Part shown: piece after piece, positions 1-5,263 of the stretch
How positions within the stretch are numbered: the first letter of the stretch is position 1
Layout: every line of letters starts with the position of its first letter
NCBI GenBank assembly: GCA_002424645.1
Contig: DIKU01000093.1
Location: 1-5,263, forward strand
Length of the DNA: 5,263 nt
Origin: Pelobacter sp. UBA5610
Lineage (GTDB): Bacteria; Desulfobacterota; Desulfuromonadia; Desulfuromonadales; Syntrophotaleaceae
Reading direction: 5' to 3'
Position numbers and translations under genes: made by a program
The notes under the pieces: generated by a model
Told to the model about the DNA's origin: nothing
The model's input: only the letters and a program-made list of their open reading frames with translations
Database searches by the model: none

Positions 1-166
1 TTTTGGCGGCGATGTCGATTTCAACCGCCTCGATGCGGCCATTGCCGCTGGAAATTCCCTCATTCTTTTCGTTGCCGCCATATCGTTGCCATGCGACCAC
101 AGCCAAAATGCCAATTGCCATAGACCCCACGGCTCTGATCAACCATTTTTTCCGCTGTTCGATCAT
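1..166 (-). CDS. HlyD-family membrane fusion protein (periplasmic adaptor), N-terminal part only
   Basis: Only the first 55 codons are in the window; the gene continues off the left edge. The protein starts MIEQRKKW, has one hydrophobic segment at about residues 9-25 (an uncleaved inner-membrane anchor), then a short hydrophilic linker, and then SGNGRIEAVEIDIAAK at residues 40-55. That last stretch is the typical start of the first beta-strand/lipoyl part in HlyD/YbhG/YhiI-like adaptors of ABC or MFS exporters. The ATG at 166 is supported by GAGG (174-177 on this strand) 7 nt upstream. Such adaptors bridge an inner-membrane transporter to an outer-membrane channel; the transporter genes would be expected further left, outside the window. 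The 173 bp gap after the ubiB-like gene suggests a separate transcription unit. Family assignment is good; substrate and exporter type cannot be told. Confidence 0.85.
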   Translation of the reverse strand, partial: MIEQRKKWLIRAVGSMAIGILAVVAWQRYGGNEKNEGISSGNGRIEAVEIDIAAK

Positions 167-326
167 TGTTCTTCCTCAACCAGCCAAGACGTGCCTGACG
201 CCTTTCATTTCAGATCAGTCAATCGGGGAAGAGGTTCTACCGCCCCCCATATCCACCATGCGGCTACTGCCAACTCGACCAAAACGATTTGTTTTTTCGC
301 ACTTGCTTTTCCATAAAATTACACCT

Positions 327-340
327 AGGGTTTTCACCCT
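327..340 (-). terminator. Weak stem-loop at the stop codon of the ubiB-like gene
   Basis: Read on the minus strand, AGGGT-GAAA-ACCCT forms a 5 bp stem with a GNRA-type tetraloop, overlapping the UGA stop of the ubiB-like gene. It is followed by AGGTGTAATTTTATGG, so there is only a four-U run several bases away. It may mark the operon's 3' end or stabilise the transcript, but it is not a strong intrinsic terminator. The rest of the gap up to the HlyD-like start (167-326) holds no convincing promoter or gene; a TTGGCA box with only a poor -10 partner was the best seen. Confidence 0.3.
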
Positions 341-2031
341 CAGAAATTTCTTCCACTGCGCCGGATGGAGATGAGCAGCCAGATTCCGGCCACTGCCGCA
401 CTGATAAATCCCAGCAGACCGAACAGGGGTAGGCCAAACAATACAGGGCCGCGCTCGACGGTCATAACGATGGCCGAACCGATAATCAGGGCGGCGATGA
501 CCACGCCCATAGTCAGACGACTGGTGGCGCAGTCCAGTTGGTCCCCAAAATCCTGCAACCGTGTCACATCTACGTGCACTTGGAGTCTGCCGCTCCGGGC
601 GGAACGCAAGAGCTGTCGCAAGTCCTGAGGCAAACCGGTAAGGATGTCGAGACCGTCGACAACCGCTTGCCATCCCCGTTTGACAAGGGCATCCGGGGCA
701 TAACGAGCCTGGAGTGCCCGGCGCAGGAAAGGTGAAAACTCCGTTACCATATCAAACTCCGGATCAAGCTGTCGCCCCATCCCTTCCAAGGTGATCAACG
801 ATTTAATCAACAGCGTCAAATCCGGCGGCAAAATAAGATGATAGTCACGGAGCAGGGTGGTCAGATCAGTCAGGATGGTGCTGATATTGAGTTCTTTCAG
901 GGGAACGCCATGATACTGATCAACGAGGCCATCAATTTCTAATTTTAGACTGTCCAGGTCGATTTTTGCCTCCCCGGCCCAATCGAGCAGCACTTCGACA
1001 ACACGGTCGGCCTCCCTCTCCACCATGCCATGAAGCAGGTCCACCACCTGACTGCGGCGATCGACAGACAATCGTCCAACCATACCAAAATCGATGATGG
1101 CGATTCGGTTTTCCGGCAGGTAAAAGATATTGCCCTGATGAGGGTCGGCGTGAAAAAAACCATCCACTAAAATCATCTTCAATACGGCTTGGACGCCGCG
1201 TTGAGCCAGAATTTTCCGGTTCAGGCCGGCCTGCCCTACGGCTGTGAGATCGCGGCCGGGGATCCCGCTGATAGTTTCCTGTACGTTCATCCGTTCGCCG
1301 GTCCATGTCCAATAGACTTTTGGGATGACGATTTCGTCGTGGAGGCTAAAATTATGGGCAATCCGTTCCGCATTGCGGCATTCTGCCGCCAAGTCCAGTT
1401 CGCGGCGCAGAGACAGGGTGAACTGACGCACCACCTCTCGCGGTCTGAACCGGAACATCTCCGGGGATTCGGCCTCGACAATTTTCGCCAGGCGCAGCAG
1501 GAGCCGCAGGTCAGCTTCGACGATCGGCCGGATGCCGGGGCGCCGGACCTTGACAATGACATTCTCCCCTCCCCGCAATCGGGCGCTGTGGACTTGGGCA
1601 ATGGAGGCTGCGGCCAGCGGCTCGGGAACCAGTTCGGCGAAAACCTCTTCCGGCACAGTGCCTAGATCCTCCAGCAACTGCTGCCTGATCTGGACGAACG
1701 GTACTGACGGCGCCCTATCCTGCAATTTTTCGAATTCAGCGATCCATTCAGGGGAAAACAAGTCCATGCGTGTAGCGAGGATCTGCCCCAATTTGATAAA
1801 GGTCGGCCCCATCTCCTCCAGCGCTCGCCGCACTCTCGCGGGCGGCTCCAATCGCGCCAGTTCACCGGCCTCTTGCCAGTGTAGCATCTTGCCGGCGCGT
1901 TCCAAGGCACTGGCCATCCCCAACCGACGAACCATATCACTGAATCCGTAACGGACCAAGATTGAGGCGATATCGTGGAGCCGCCCCAGATCGCGGGCAG
2001 CAGTCAGGGTTTCCCATAAAACGGAGGGCAT
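340..2031 (-). CDS. AarF/UbiB/ABC1-family atypical protein kinase-like membrane protein
   Basis: This is a full-length ABC1/UbiB-type protein of 563 residues (E. coli UbiB is about 546). Numbering below counts from the GTG 3 nt upstream. Family landmarks appear in order: the KxGQ motif KLGQ at 81-84; the alanine-rich nucleotide loop AAASIAQVH at 141-149; an ATP-site lysine in VIVKVRRPG (K162); ExD in RELD (E212, D214); the catalytic loop HADPHQGN at 295-302; and the metal-binding DFG at 315-317. The C-terminus has two predicted membrane helices, about 508-528 and 531-556. The family supports ubiquinone or other isoprenoid-lipid metabolism and shows ATPase activity. Here it is not beside ubiE/ubiJ, so it may be a paralog rather than the housekeeping ubiB, and I give no symbol. 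The ATG at 2031 is preferred because AAGGA lies 6 nt upstream; the in-frame GTG at 2034 would be only 3 nt away. It is the last gene of the unit and is interleaved with the stop of the preceding gene, implying coupled translation. Confidence 0.95.
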   Translation of the reverse strand: MPSVLWETLTAARDLGRLHDIASILVRYGFSDMVRRLGMASALERAGKMLHWQEAGELARLEPPARVRRALEEMGPTFIKLGQILATRMDLFSPEWIAEFEKLQDRAPSVPFVQIRQQLLEDLGTVPEEVFAELVPEPLAAASIAQVHSARLRGGENVIVKVRRPGIRPIVEADLRLLLRLAKIVEAESPEMFRFRPREVVRQFTLSLRRELDLAAECRNAERIAHNFSLHDEIVIPKVYWTWTGERMNVQETISGIPGRDLTAVGQAGLNRKILAQRGVQAVLKMILVDGFFHADPHQGNIFYLPENRIAIIDFGMVGRLSVDRRSQVVDLLHGMVEREADRVVEVLLDWAGEAKIDLDSLKLEIDGLVDQYHGVPLKELNISTILTDLTTLLRDYHLILPPDLTLLIKSLITLEGMGRQLDPEFDMVTEFSPFLRRALQARYAPDALVKRGWQAVVDGLDILTGLPQDLRQLLRSARSGRLQVHVDVTRLQDFGDQLDCATSRLTMGVVIAALIIGSAIVMTVERGPVLFGLPLFGLLGFISAAVAGIWLLISIRRSGRNF

Positions 2032-2033
2032 CA

Positions 2034-2699
2034 CTATTCCTTTTTGTTAGTGCCCTTTTTCTTGAGCGTTTCAGCAATCCCCTCTAAAAAACCGGCGGCA
2101 GCCATGGAAATCTTTATTCCCACCTCCCTGGCCATGTCGGCGCCGACACTCACGTTTTCGCGCATGTTCTCTTCCTGTTGCCGGGTCAGCGTTTCCACCG
2201 CCTTTTTCGCCGCCGCACCCACCGCAGTGCCGGTATTGCGGGCGTGCTGTACCAAATCGCCCAGCACATTCCTTACCGTGTCATCCGAGGCCCGGGCTAT
2301 ATCATTTGCGGACTCCAGAAACATATCCTCCAGTGTCCGCAAATCATTCAGCCCACGTTGGAGATTCTGAGAGCCGAATTCCTTAATGTGACCAGCCGCC
2401 TCTTCGATGGCCAGTTTGGAAGCCTCCGCCGACTTCGCCAAAGCCTCGTCCACACCGGTCATCACCTCCCGCAATGCATGGTCGACCCTGGCGCCTTTCT
2501 CCTTTGCTCCAAGACTCGCGCCCTCCAGCACAGCTTGAACGACCTCCTGACTTTTTTGTACATCCAGGTGGCCTGTGCTCAGCGCCTTCAAGGTGATATC
2601 CCGGACGGTCTCATGGATGTTTACCCCGTCCGCCACGGCGACACGAGCTTCATGCTCTATTTTTCTGCTCTGATTTTTCCGTTGTGTCTGCGCGGTCAT
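2034..2699 (-). CDS. Alanine-rich all-helical protein, possibly DUF6781 family; function unknown
   Basis: The protein has 221 residues and no proline, cysteine, tryptophan or tyrosine, with only three phenylalanines. It is rich in Ala, Glu, Lys and Val, with amphipathic periodicity almost throughout; this composition predicts long helices or coiled coil like phasins and apolipoprotein-like proteins. There is no signal peptide and no membrane segment. The N-terminus is basic (QRKNQSRK at 6-13) and the C-terminus is lysine-rich (LKKKGTNKK at 212-220). My recollection is that it fits the DUF6781 group, but I cannot confirm that here. The ATG at 2699 is supported by GGAG (2706-2709) 6 nt upstream. 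The stop TAG overlaps the alternative GTG start of the ubiB-like gene, so the two are probably made together. A role as a lipid-surface or membrane-associated partner of the UbiB-like protein is inference from context. A real gene is near certain; the function is not. Confidence 0.9.
   Translation of the reverse strand: MTAQTQRKNQSRKIEHEARVAVADGVNIHETVRDITLKALSTGHLDVQKSQEVVQAVLEGASLGAKEKGARVDHALREVMTGVDEALAKSAEASKLAIEEAAGHIKEFGSQNLQRGLNDLRTLEDMFLESANDIARASDDTVRNVLGDLVQHARNTGTAVGAAAKKAVETLTRQQEENMRENVSVGADMAREVGIKISMAAAGFLEGIAETLKKKGTNKKE
2038..2042 (-). promoter_or_regulatory. Ribosome binding site that decides the ubiB-like start
   Basis: AAGGA on the minus strand lies within the last codons of the upstream 221-residue gene. 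It is 6 nt from the ATG at 2031 and 3 nt from the GTG at 2034, favouring the ATG. The upstream stop TAG (2034-2036) lies between this site and the ATG, an arrangement suited to termination-reinitiation. Confidence 0.6.
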
Positions 2700-2769
2700 T
2701 GCCTTCTCCTCTGTAAGTTAGGTTACCATAAAAGGAATGGACTGTATTGCCCGACCAACTTTCAACAAC

Positions 2770-2789
2770 AACCTGAGTCTTCTCAGATT
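2770..2789 (-). terminator. Stem-loop just after the patatin gene stop
   Basis: On the minus strand, AATCTGAG-AAGA-CTCAGGTT forms an 8 bp stem with one T-G wobble and a 4 nt loop, starting 2 nt after the TAA stop of the patatin-like gene. It is followed by GTTGTTGTTG rather than a clean U-tract, so termination would be partial at best; an attenuator or RNA-stability element is equally possible. Read on the plus strand, the inner 5 bp stem is followed by A then six T, a better terminator shape, but no plus-strand gene is seen here. The remaining 70 bp up to the next gene contains its ribosome binding site and no clear promoter. Confidence 0.4.
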
Positions 2790-2791
2790 TT

Positions 2792-3769
2792 TTATACGAT
2801 ACCGATTTTTCCCCGCGCGCTCTCATAGCCGATCTCAATAATCTCCTTAGCGCGACCGAAATCCAGGAAACGAATGTGCCCCAACAACGGCTGGATAAGG
2901 ATGTCCGGCCGGTCAGCCTCCAAACGATATTGAGTAATACGTGTTTCCATGATGTTGATTGAGGCAAGCAGCACTTCGAATATGCTGGGCAATGACTCCC
3001 CAGACGAAAGCCAGCGCGAAAACTGCATCGCGCCCGGCGCTCCATGGTCAAGCAATTTGGCCTTAATTTCCTGTATGGACTGGCGATAGCCCTCCATCCA
3101 GCGGCTGAACATGTCAAATTCCCCATCCACTGTGGCGACCGGCATGTTTACTCGCTGCGACTTAAGATTCTTGCCGGCAACGATGTCGTGGTTGAGATCC
3201 ACCGCGATCACGATTTCGGCCCCCATGGCACGGACAACGCTCACCGGTACCGGGTTGGTGAGGCCGCCGTCCACCAGGATATGGCCATTAAGACGCACCG
3301 GGGTGAAGATGCCGGGCACGGAAATACTGGCCCGCACTGCTTCGATGACATCCCCCTGTCGAATGGCAACCTCCTCGCCGGTCTGGATATCCGTCGCGAC
3401 GGCACAAAAAGGCGTCGGTAGAGTCTCAATGGCATCGGCACGGATATGGGCGCGCACCAGTTCACCCACCTTAACGCCGTCAATCAGCCCCGACTTTGGA
3501 AAAACGACATCAAAAAATGAGACGATTTTCATCCATTCAAAATCCTGGAAGGTTGCTTCCAGAGCGTCCACCTTGCCTGCGGCATAAATCGCGCCGATCA
3601 AAGCGCCAATGCTGGTGCCAGCAATGAAATCTATCTTGATTCCTGCCTCTTCCAGTGCACGGATGACGCCCAGATGCGCTAGGCCGCGTGCCGACCCGCC
3701 GCCTAGCGCCAGGCCGATCCTGGCATCGACGCGCTGGCACATAATTGATTGTCTCGACTCTCCTGTCAT
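2792..3769 (-). CDS. Patatin-like phospholipase family protein (RssA type)
   Basis: This 325-residue protein carries all hallmarks of a bacterial patatin-like serine acyl hydrolase. The oxyanion-hole loop GGGSARGL is at 23-30, the nucleophile elbow GTSIG at 51-55 (Ser53), SVPGIFTPV at 150-158, and the catalytic-dyad aspartate in DGG at 167-169 (Asp167). Members hydrolyse phospholipid or neutral-lipid acyl esters using a Ser-Asp dyad. No signal peptide or membrane helix is visible, so it is probably cytoplasmic or peripheral at the inner membrane. The region after residue 200 is a variable helical extension beyond the core. Start: the ATG at 3769 has no Shine-Dalgarno but overlaps the stop of a tiny upstream ORF as ATGA, consistent with translational coupling. 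A second ATG at 3742 (MCQRV) would lose nine residues and also lacks a well-spaced site. The natural lipid substrate is unknown. Confidence 0.95.
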   Translation of the reverse strand: MTGESRQSIMCQRVDARIGLALGGGSARGLAHLGVIRALEEAGIKIDFIAGTSIGALIGAIYAAGKVDALEATFQDFEWMKIVSFFDVVFPKSGLIDGVKVGELVRAHIRADAIETLPTPFCAVATDIQTGEEVAIRQGDVIEAVRASISVPGIFTPVRLNGHILVDGGLTNPVPVSVVRAMGAEIVIAVDLNHDIVAGKNLKSQRVNMPVATVDGEFDMFSRWMEGYRQSIQEIKAKLLDHGAPGAMQFSRWLSSGESLPSIFEVLLASINIMETRITQYRLEADRPDILIQPLLGHIRFLDFGRAKEIIEIGYESARGKIGIV

Positions 3770-3855
3770 GTTTTTTTACCAAAAGTCACGGCCTGGAACA
3801 AAGGCAGTATTCGTGTGATCATCTTGCTAGCGATATCGTTCCGCCCTTCCTCCAT
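3766..3855 (-). CDS. Tiny ORF (29 aa) coupled at both ends, or the 3' half of a split small gene
   Basis: The ORF runs from the ATG at 3855 to a TGA at 3766-3768 and encodes a peptide beginning MEEGRNDIASKM and ending AVTFGKKT. Its ATG overlaps the stop of the preceding 34-codon ORF as TGATG, and its own stop overlaps the patatin ATG as ATGA. The reading frame stays open upstream to 3900. There is no well-placed ribosome binding site: GGAGG lies 14 nt from the ATG, so translation would rely on reinitiation or on a shift from the upstream frame. The sequence looks plausibly coding (mixed charged and aliphatic residues), but I recognise no family. It may be the true C-terminus of the upstream ORF separated by a one-base change in a G run, or a chance open frame. 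Confidence 0.35.
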   Translation of the reverse strand: MEEGRNDIASKMITRILPLFQAVTFGKKT

Positions 3856-3959
3856 CAGTTTTGGCAAGAACCTCCCCCCGCGCCTGACAAACCCGGACAC
3901 GCACTGCTAAGAAATAAAGGGCACACGACTATTCTGATGACAGACCGCATTGTTTTCAT
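3855..3959 (-). CDS. Small ORF (34 aa) with signal-peptide-like N-terminus
   Basis: The ATG at 3959 lies 8 nt after the HD-GYP stop and has GAGGG (3965-3969) 5 nt upstream, overlapping that stop; this is one of the best initiation sites in the window. The peptide begins MKTMRSVIRIVVCPLFLSSA: a basic tip, then a hydrophobic core at residues 7-20 ending FLSSAC, which resembles a secretion signal or a loose lipobox with Cys21. It then becomes Gly-rich and stops at TGA 3855-3857. On its own it leaves almost no mature part. A -1 shift, or one added base, in the G6 run at 3874-3879 would join it to the next ORF and give about 64-65 residues, a more usual size for a small lipoprotein or exported protein. 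No family recognised. Confidence 0.45.
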   Translation of the reverse strand: MKTMRSVIRIVVCPLFLSSACPGLSGAGGGSCQN

Positions 3960-3964
3960 ATTAT

Positions 3965-3969
3965 CCCTC
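3965..3969 (-). promoter_or_regulatory. Ribosome binding site of the small ORF after the HD-GYP gene
   Basis: GAGGG on the minus strand, 5 nt before the ATG at 3959, shares its first bases with the HD-GYP stop codon TGA (3968-3970). It is the main reason for believing that the short ORF is translated. Confidence 0.5.
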
Positions 3970-5020
3970 AAAGCTGATCACGTGTCCATCTGGAAACGAG
4001 AATGGGCTCTGCAAGCTTTTTTAATTCACCGGCAAGAAATTCTTCGGATGCGGCGGCGTAACTTTGATGCAGTTTTGGGGCCAGCGACAAGAACGATTGG
4101 AGATACTCCGGATCAAAGGCTTTTCCTGACTCCTCCGTCATTAGCCTAAGGCTTTCATCCAAGGAGTAAGGCGGCTTGTAAGGACGCCCGGAGGTCAAGG
4201 CGTCAAAGACATCAGCAATAGAGAACAGACGAGCAATAGGCGAAATTGCCTTACCGGCTAAGCCGTTTGGATATCCCGTGCCGAGATAGTGTTCATGATG
4301 CCCTTCTACAATCGCCTCAGCCCCGCGTAGAAAAATGCTGTGGCGGAGGATATCAAGGCCTTGCGCAACATGCGTCCGCATAATTCTGGTTTCTTCTTCA
4401 TCAAGCGGACCCGGCTTGAGCAAAATTTTGTCGGGAATTGCGATTTTCCCGATGTCGTGAAGAAAGGCGCCGACAACCAGATCGTGCATCTTGGTCTCAG
4501 GAATACGAAGCGTTCCGGCCAAATGAATTGCGTACAAAGTGACCCTGTAATTATGCCCACTGGTGTCGCTGTCCCGTTTTGCTATCAAGCTACCCAGCAT
4601 GATCAAGGTCTCGCCCCTGGCTCTCATATTGTCCAAAGCTTGTCGTTTCAACGCGTTCTGATGCAGGCGCAAAACAGGATAGAGAAGTATCGTTGTGGCA
4701 TAAACAAGAAGATAAAAAGCAATAATCATCCCCACCAAGTCATAATGAACTTGCCCTGAAAGCTGATACGCATAGCGAACCAGCGCATAATGATCAGTAA
4801 CATCGACTTGCCGCAAATGCGCCTCGGTTAACAACCGCAGGATACCAAGCATAAACGCAAAGTTTGTTCCCACTAGGGTGGCCCCCAGAAATAGCTTTAA
4901 CCCAAGTCCATCGGCCATAAACAGTTTTCGCAACCATCTATACATTACCTTGGGATTGATCGGGTTGGTGTGGGAAATAGGGGAAGCATGAGACCACGAT
5001 GGCACGTTTGCATTTTTCAT
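3968..5020 (-). CDS. Membrane-anchored HD-GYP domain protein, probable cyclic-di-GMP phosphodiesterase
   Basis: The protein has 350 residues. A hydrophilic N-terminus is followed by two membrane helices at about 41-64 and 94-117, with a short presumably periplasmic loop between them, then a helical linker and the HD-GYP domain at about 146-315. Visible signature residues are H156, HD at 188-189 with GKIAIPDKIL at 191-200, H217, HHEHYLGTGYP at 241-251 with the GYP at 249-251, and D270 in SIADVFDALTSGRPYK. The metal ligands and GYP signature look intact, so an active enzyme hydrolysing cyclic-di-GMP (or a related dinucleotide) at the inner membrane is likely. No PAS, GAF or receiver domain is present; any sensing must use the roughly 30-residue loop or the membrane itself. 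The ATG at 5020 is supported by GGAG (5030-5033) 9 nt upstream; Met26 is a less likely start. It follows the phospholipase gene by 50 bp. Confidence 0.93.
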   Translation of the reverse strand: MKNANVPSWSHASPISHTNPINPKVMYRWLRKLFMADGLGLKLFLGATLVGTNFAFMLGILRLLTEAHLRQVDVTDHYALVRYAYQLSGQVHYDLVGMIIAFYLLVYATTILLYPVLRLHQNALKRQALDNMRARGETLIMLGSLIAKRDSDTSGHNYRVTLYAIHLAGTLRIPETKMHDLVVGAFLHDIGKIAIPDKILLKPGPLDEEETRIMRTHVAQGLDILRHSIFLRGAEAIVEGHHEHYLGTGYPNGLAGKAISPIARLFSIADVFDALTSGRPYKPPYSLDESLRLMTEESGKAFDPEYLQSFLSLAPKLHQSYAAASEEFLAGELKKLAEPILVSRWTRDQL

Positions 5021-5070
5021 TTTTTAAAACTCCATTCCGTGGTCACAGAGCTTGATCGTTCACACCTTAA

Positions 5071-5263
5071 TCAACGAACAATTGAGAAACCCACCCTCGC
5101 CTGTGTGCCACGATCCAGATTGTAGTCTAGCAGGCTTTCTCCGTATCCTGTGAATAGCTGAAAATGCAGAAAACCGCCGGTACGGGCAAAAAAAGCCTTG
5201 CGTAACGGATAGGAAAGATCCAACTGGGCGCTGCCATGCCCGGCGGTACCGCTGCGCAGTTGT
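5071..5263 (-). CDS. pldA: Outer-membrane phospholipase A (OMPLA/PldA family), C-terminal 63 residues
   Basis: Only the 3' end is present; the gene enters from the right edge and stops at TGA 5071-5073. The translated tail contains SAQLDLSYPLRKAF and then HFQLFTGYGESLLDYN, which matches the well-known end of the PldA barrel (E. coli has QLFNGYGESLIDYN near its C-terminus), followed by a last strand QARVGFSIVR. OMPLA is a calcium-dependent, dimerisation-activated phospholipase in the outer membrane that removes mislocalised phospholipid from the outer leaflet. The catalytic His-Ser-Asn residues lie upstream of the visible part, so activity cannot be judged. The chain ends in Arg rather than the terminal Phe usual for barrels. 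Family call is firm; the symbol is by homology only. Confidence 0.88.
   Translation of the reverse strand, partial: QLRSGTAGHGSAQLDLSYPLRKAFFARTGGFLHFQLFTGYGESLLDYNLDRGTQARVGFSIVR

Noticed and set aside
177..193. Sigma-54-like AGGCACGTCTTGGC upstream of the HlyD-like gene
   Set aside because: The spacing between the GG and GC elements is one base short of the required ten, and the site sits too close to the start codon.
281..297. AAAAC/GTTTT inverted repeat
   Set aside because: It is a 5 bp AT-rich stem in an A/T-rich stretch, too weak to support a terminator or operator call.
264..314. 16-codon minus-strand ORF (MEKQVRKNKSFW...) between the ubiB-like and HlyD-like genes
   Set aside because: It is too short and has only a weak AGGTG upstream. 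It has no overlap or coupling with a neighbour, unlike the 3766-3959 pair.
3..374. 123-codon plus-strand ORF at the left edge
   Set aside because: It is antisense to the HlyD-like start and the end of the ubiB-like gene; its translation is low-complexity and unlike any family I know.
1189..1665. 158-codon plus-strand ORF
   Set aside because: It lies wholly antisense to the conserved kinase core of the ubiB-like gene, has no recognisable domain, and is explained by the codon bias of the real gene.
2178..2828. 216-codon plus-strand ORF
   Set aside because: It is antisense to the 221-residue gene and the end of the patatin gene, shows no domain or ribosome binding site, and crosses the intergenic stem-loop.
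3745..4149. 134-codon plus-strand ORF over the patatin start and HD-GYP end
   Set aside because: It is antisense to two well-supported genes and to the small ORFs. It has no plausible initiation site or domain.

Overview
The window looks like chromosomal DNA of a Gram-negative proteobacterium, probably gamma or beta. This is inferred from the C-terminus of an outer-membrane phospholipase A (OMPLA/PldA type), an HlyD-type periplasmic adaptor, and a UbiB/AarF kinase-like protein. I cannot name the genus. All supported genes are on the minus strand, so transcription runs from right to left. The long plus-strand ORFs are antisense shadows.

Layout in transcription order: (1) 5071-5263, the last 63 codons of a PldA-type outer-membrane phospholipase, which continues off the right edge; (2) 3968-5020, a two-helix membrane-anchored HD-GYP protein, probably a cyclic-di-GMP phosphodiesterase, 50 bp downstream; (3) 3766-3959, a short stretch too small for ordinary gene calling, holding two tiny ORFs of 34 and 29 codons chained by TGATG and ATGA overlaps, the first with a good ribosome binding site 5 nt from its ATG; they may be two coupled peptides or one 64-65 residue exported protein split at a run of six G; (4) 2792-3769, a patatin-like (RssA-type) serine phospholipase; (5) 2034-2699, a 221-residue all-helical protein with no Pro, Cys, Trp or Tyr; (6) 340-2031, an AarF/UbiB/ABC1 atypical kinase with two C-terminal membrane helices, whose start is interleaved with the stop of gene 5; (7) after a 173 bp gap, 1-166, the first 55 codons of an HlyD-family membrane fusion protein running off the left edge.

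The close packing from pldA to the ubiB-like gene (gaps of 50, 8, overlap, overlap, 92 and overlap) suggests one transcription unit. Its likely theme is membrane lipid: an outer-membrane phospholipase, a soluble patatin phospholipase, a helical protein of phasin- or apolipoprotein-like composition, a kinase-like protein of a family tied to isoprenoid-lipid handling, and an HD-GYP protein that could link this to second-messenger state. The HlyD-like gene probably begins a separate exporter operon. No tRNA, rRNA, CRISPR array, insertion sequence or phage feature was seen.
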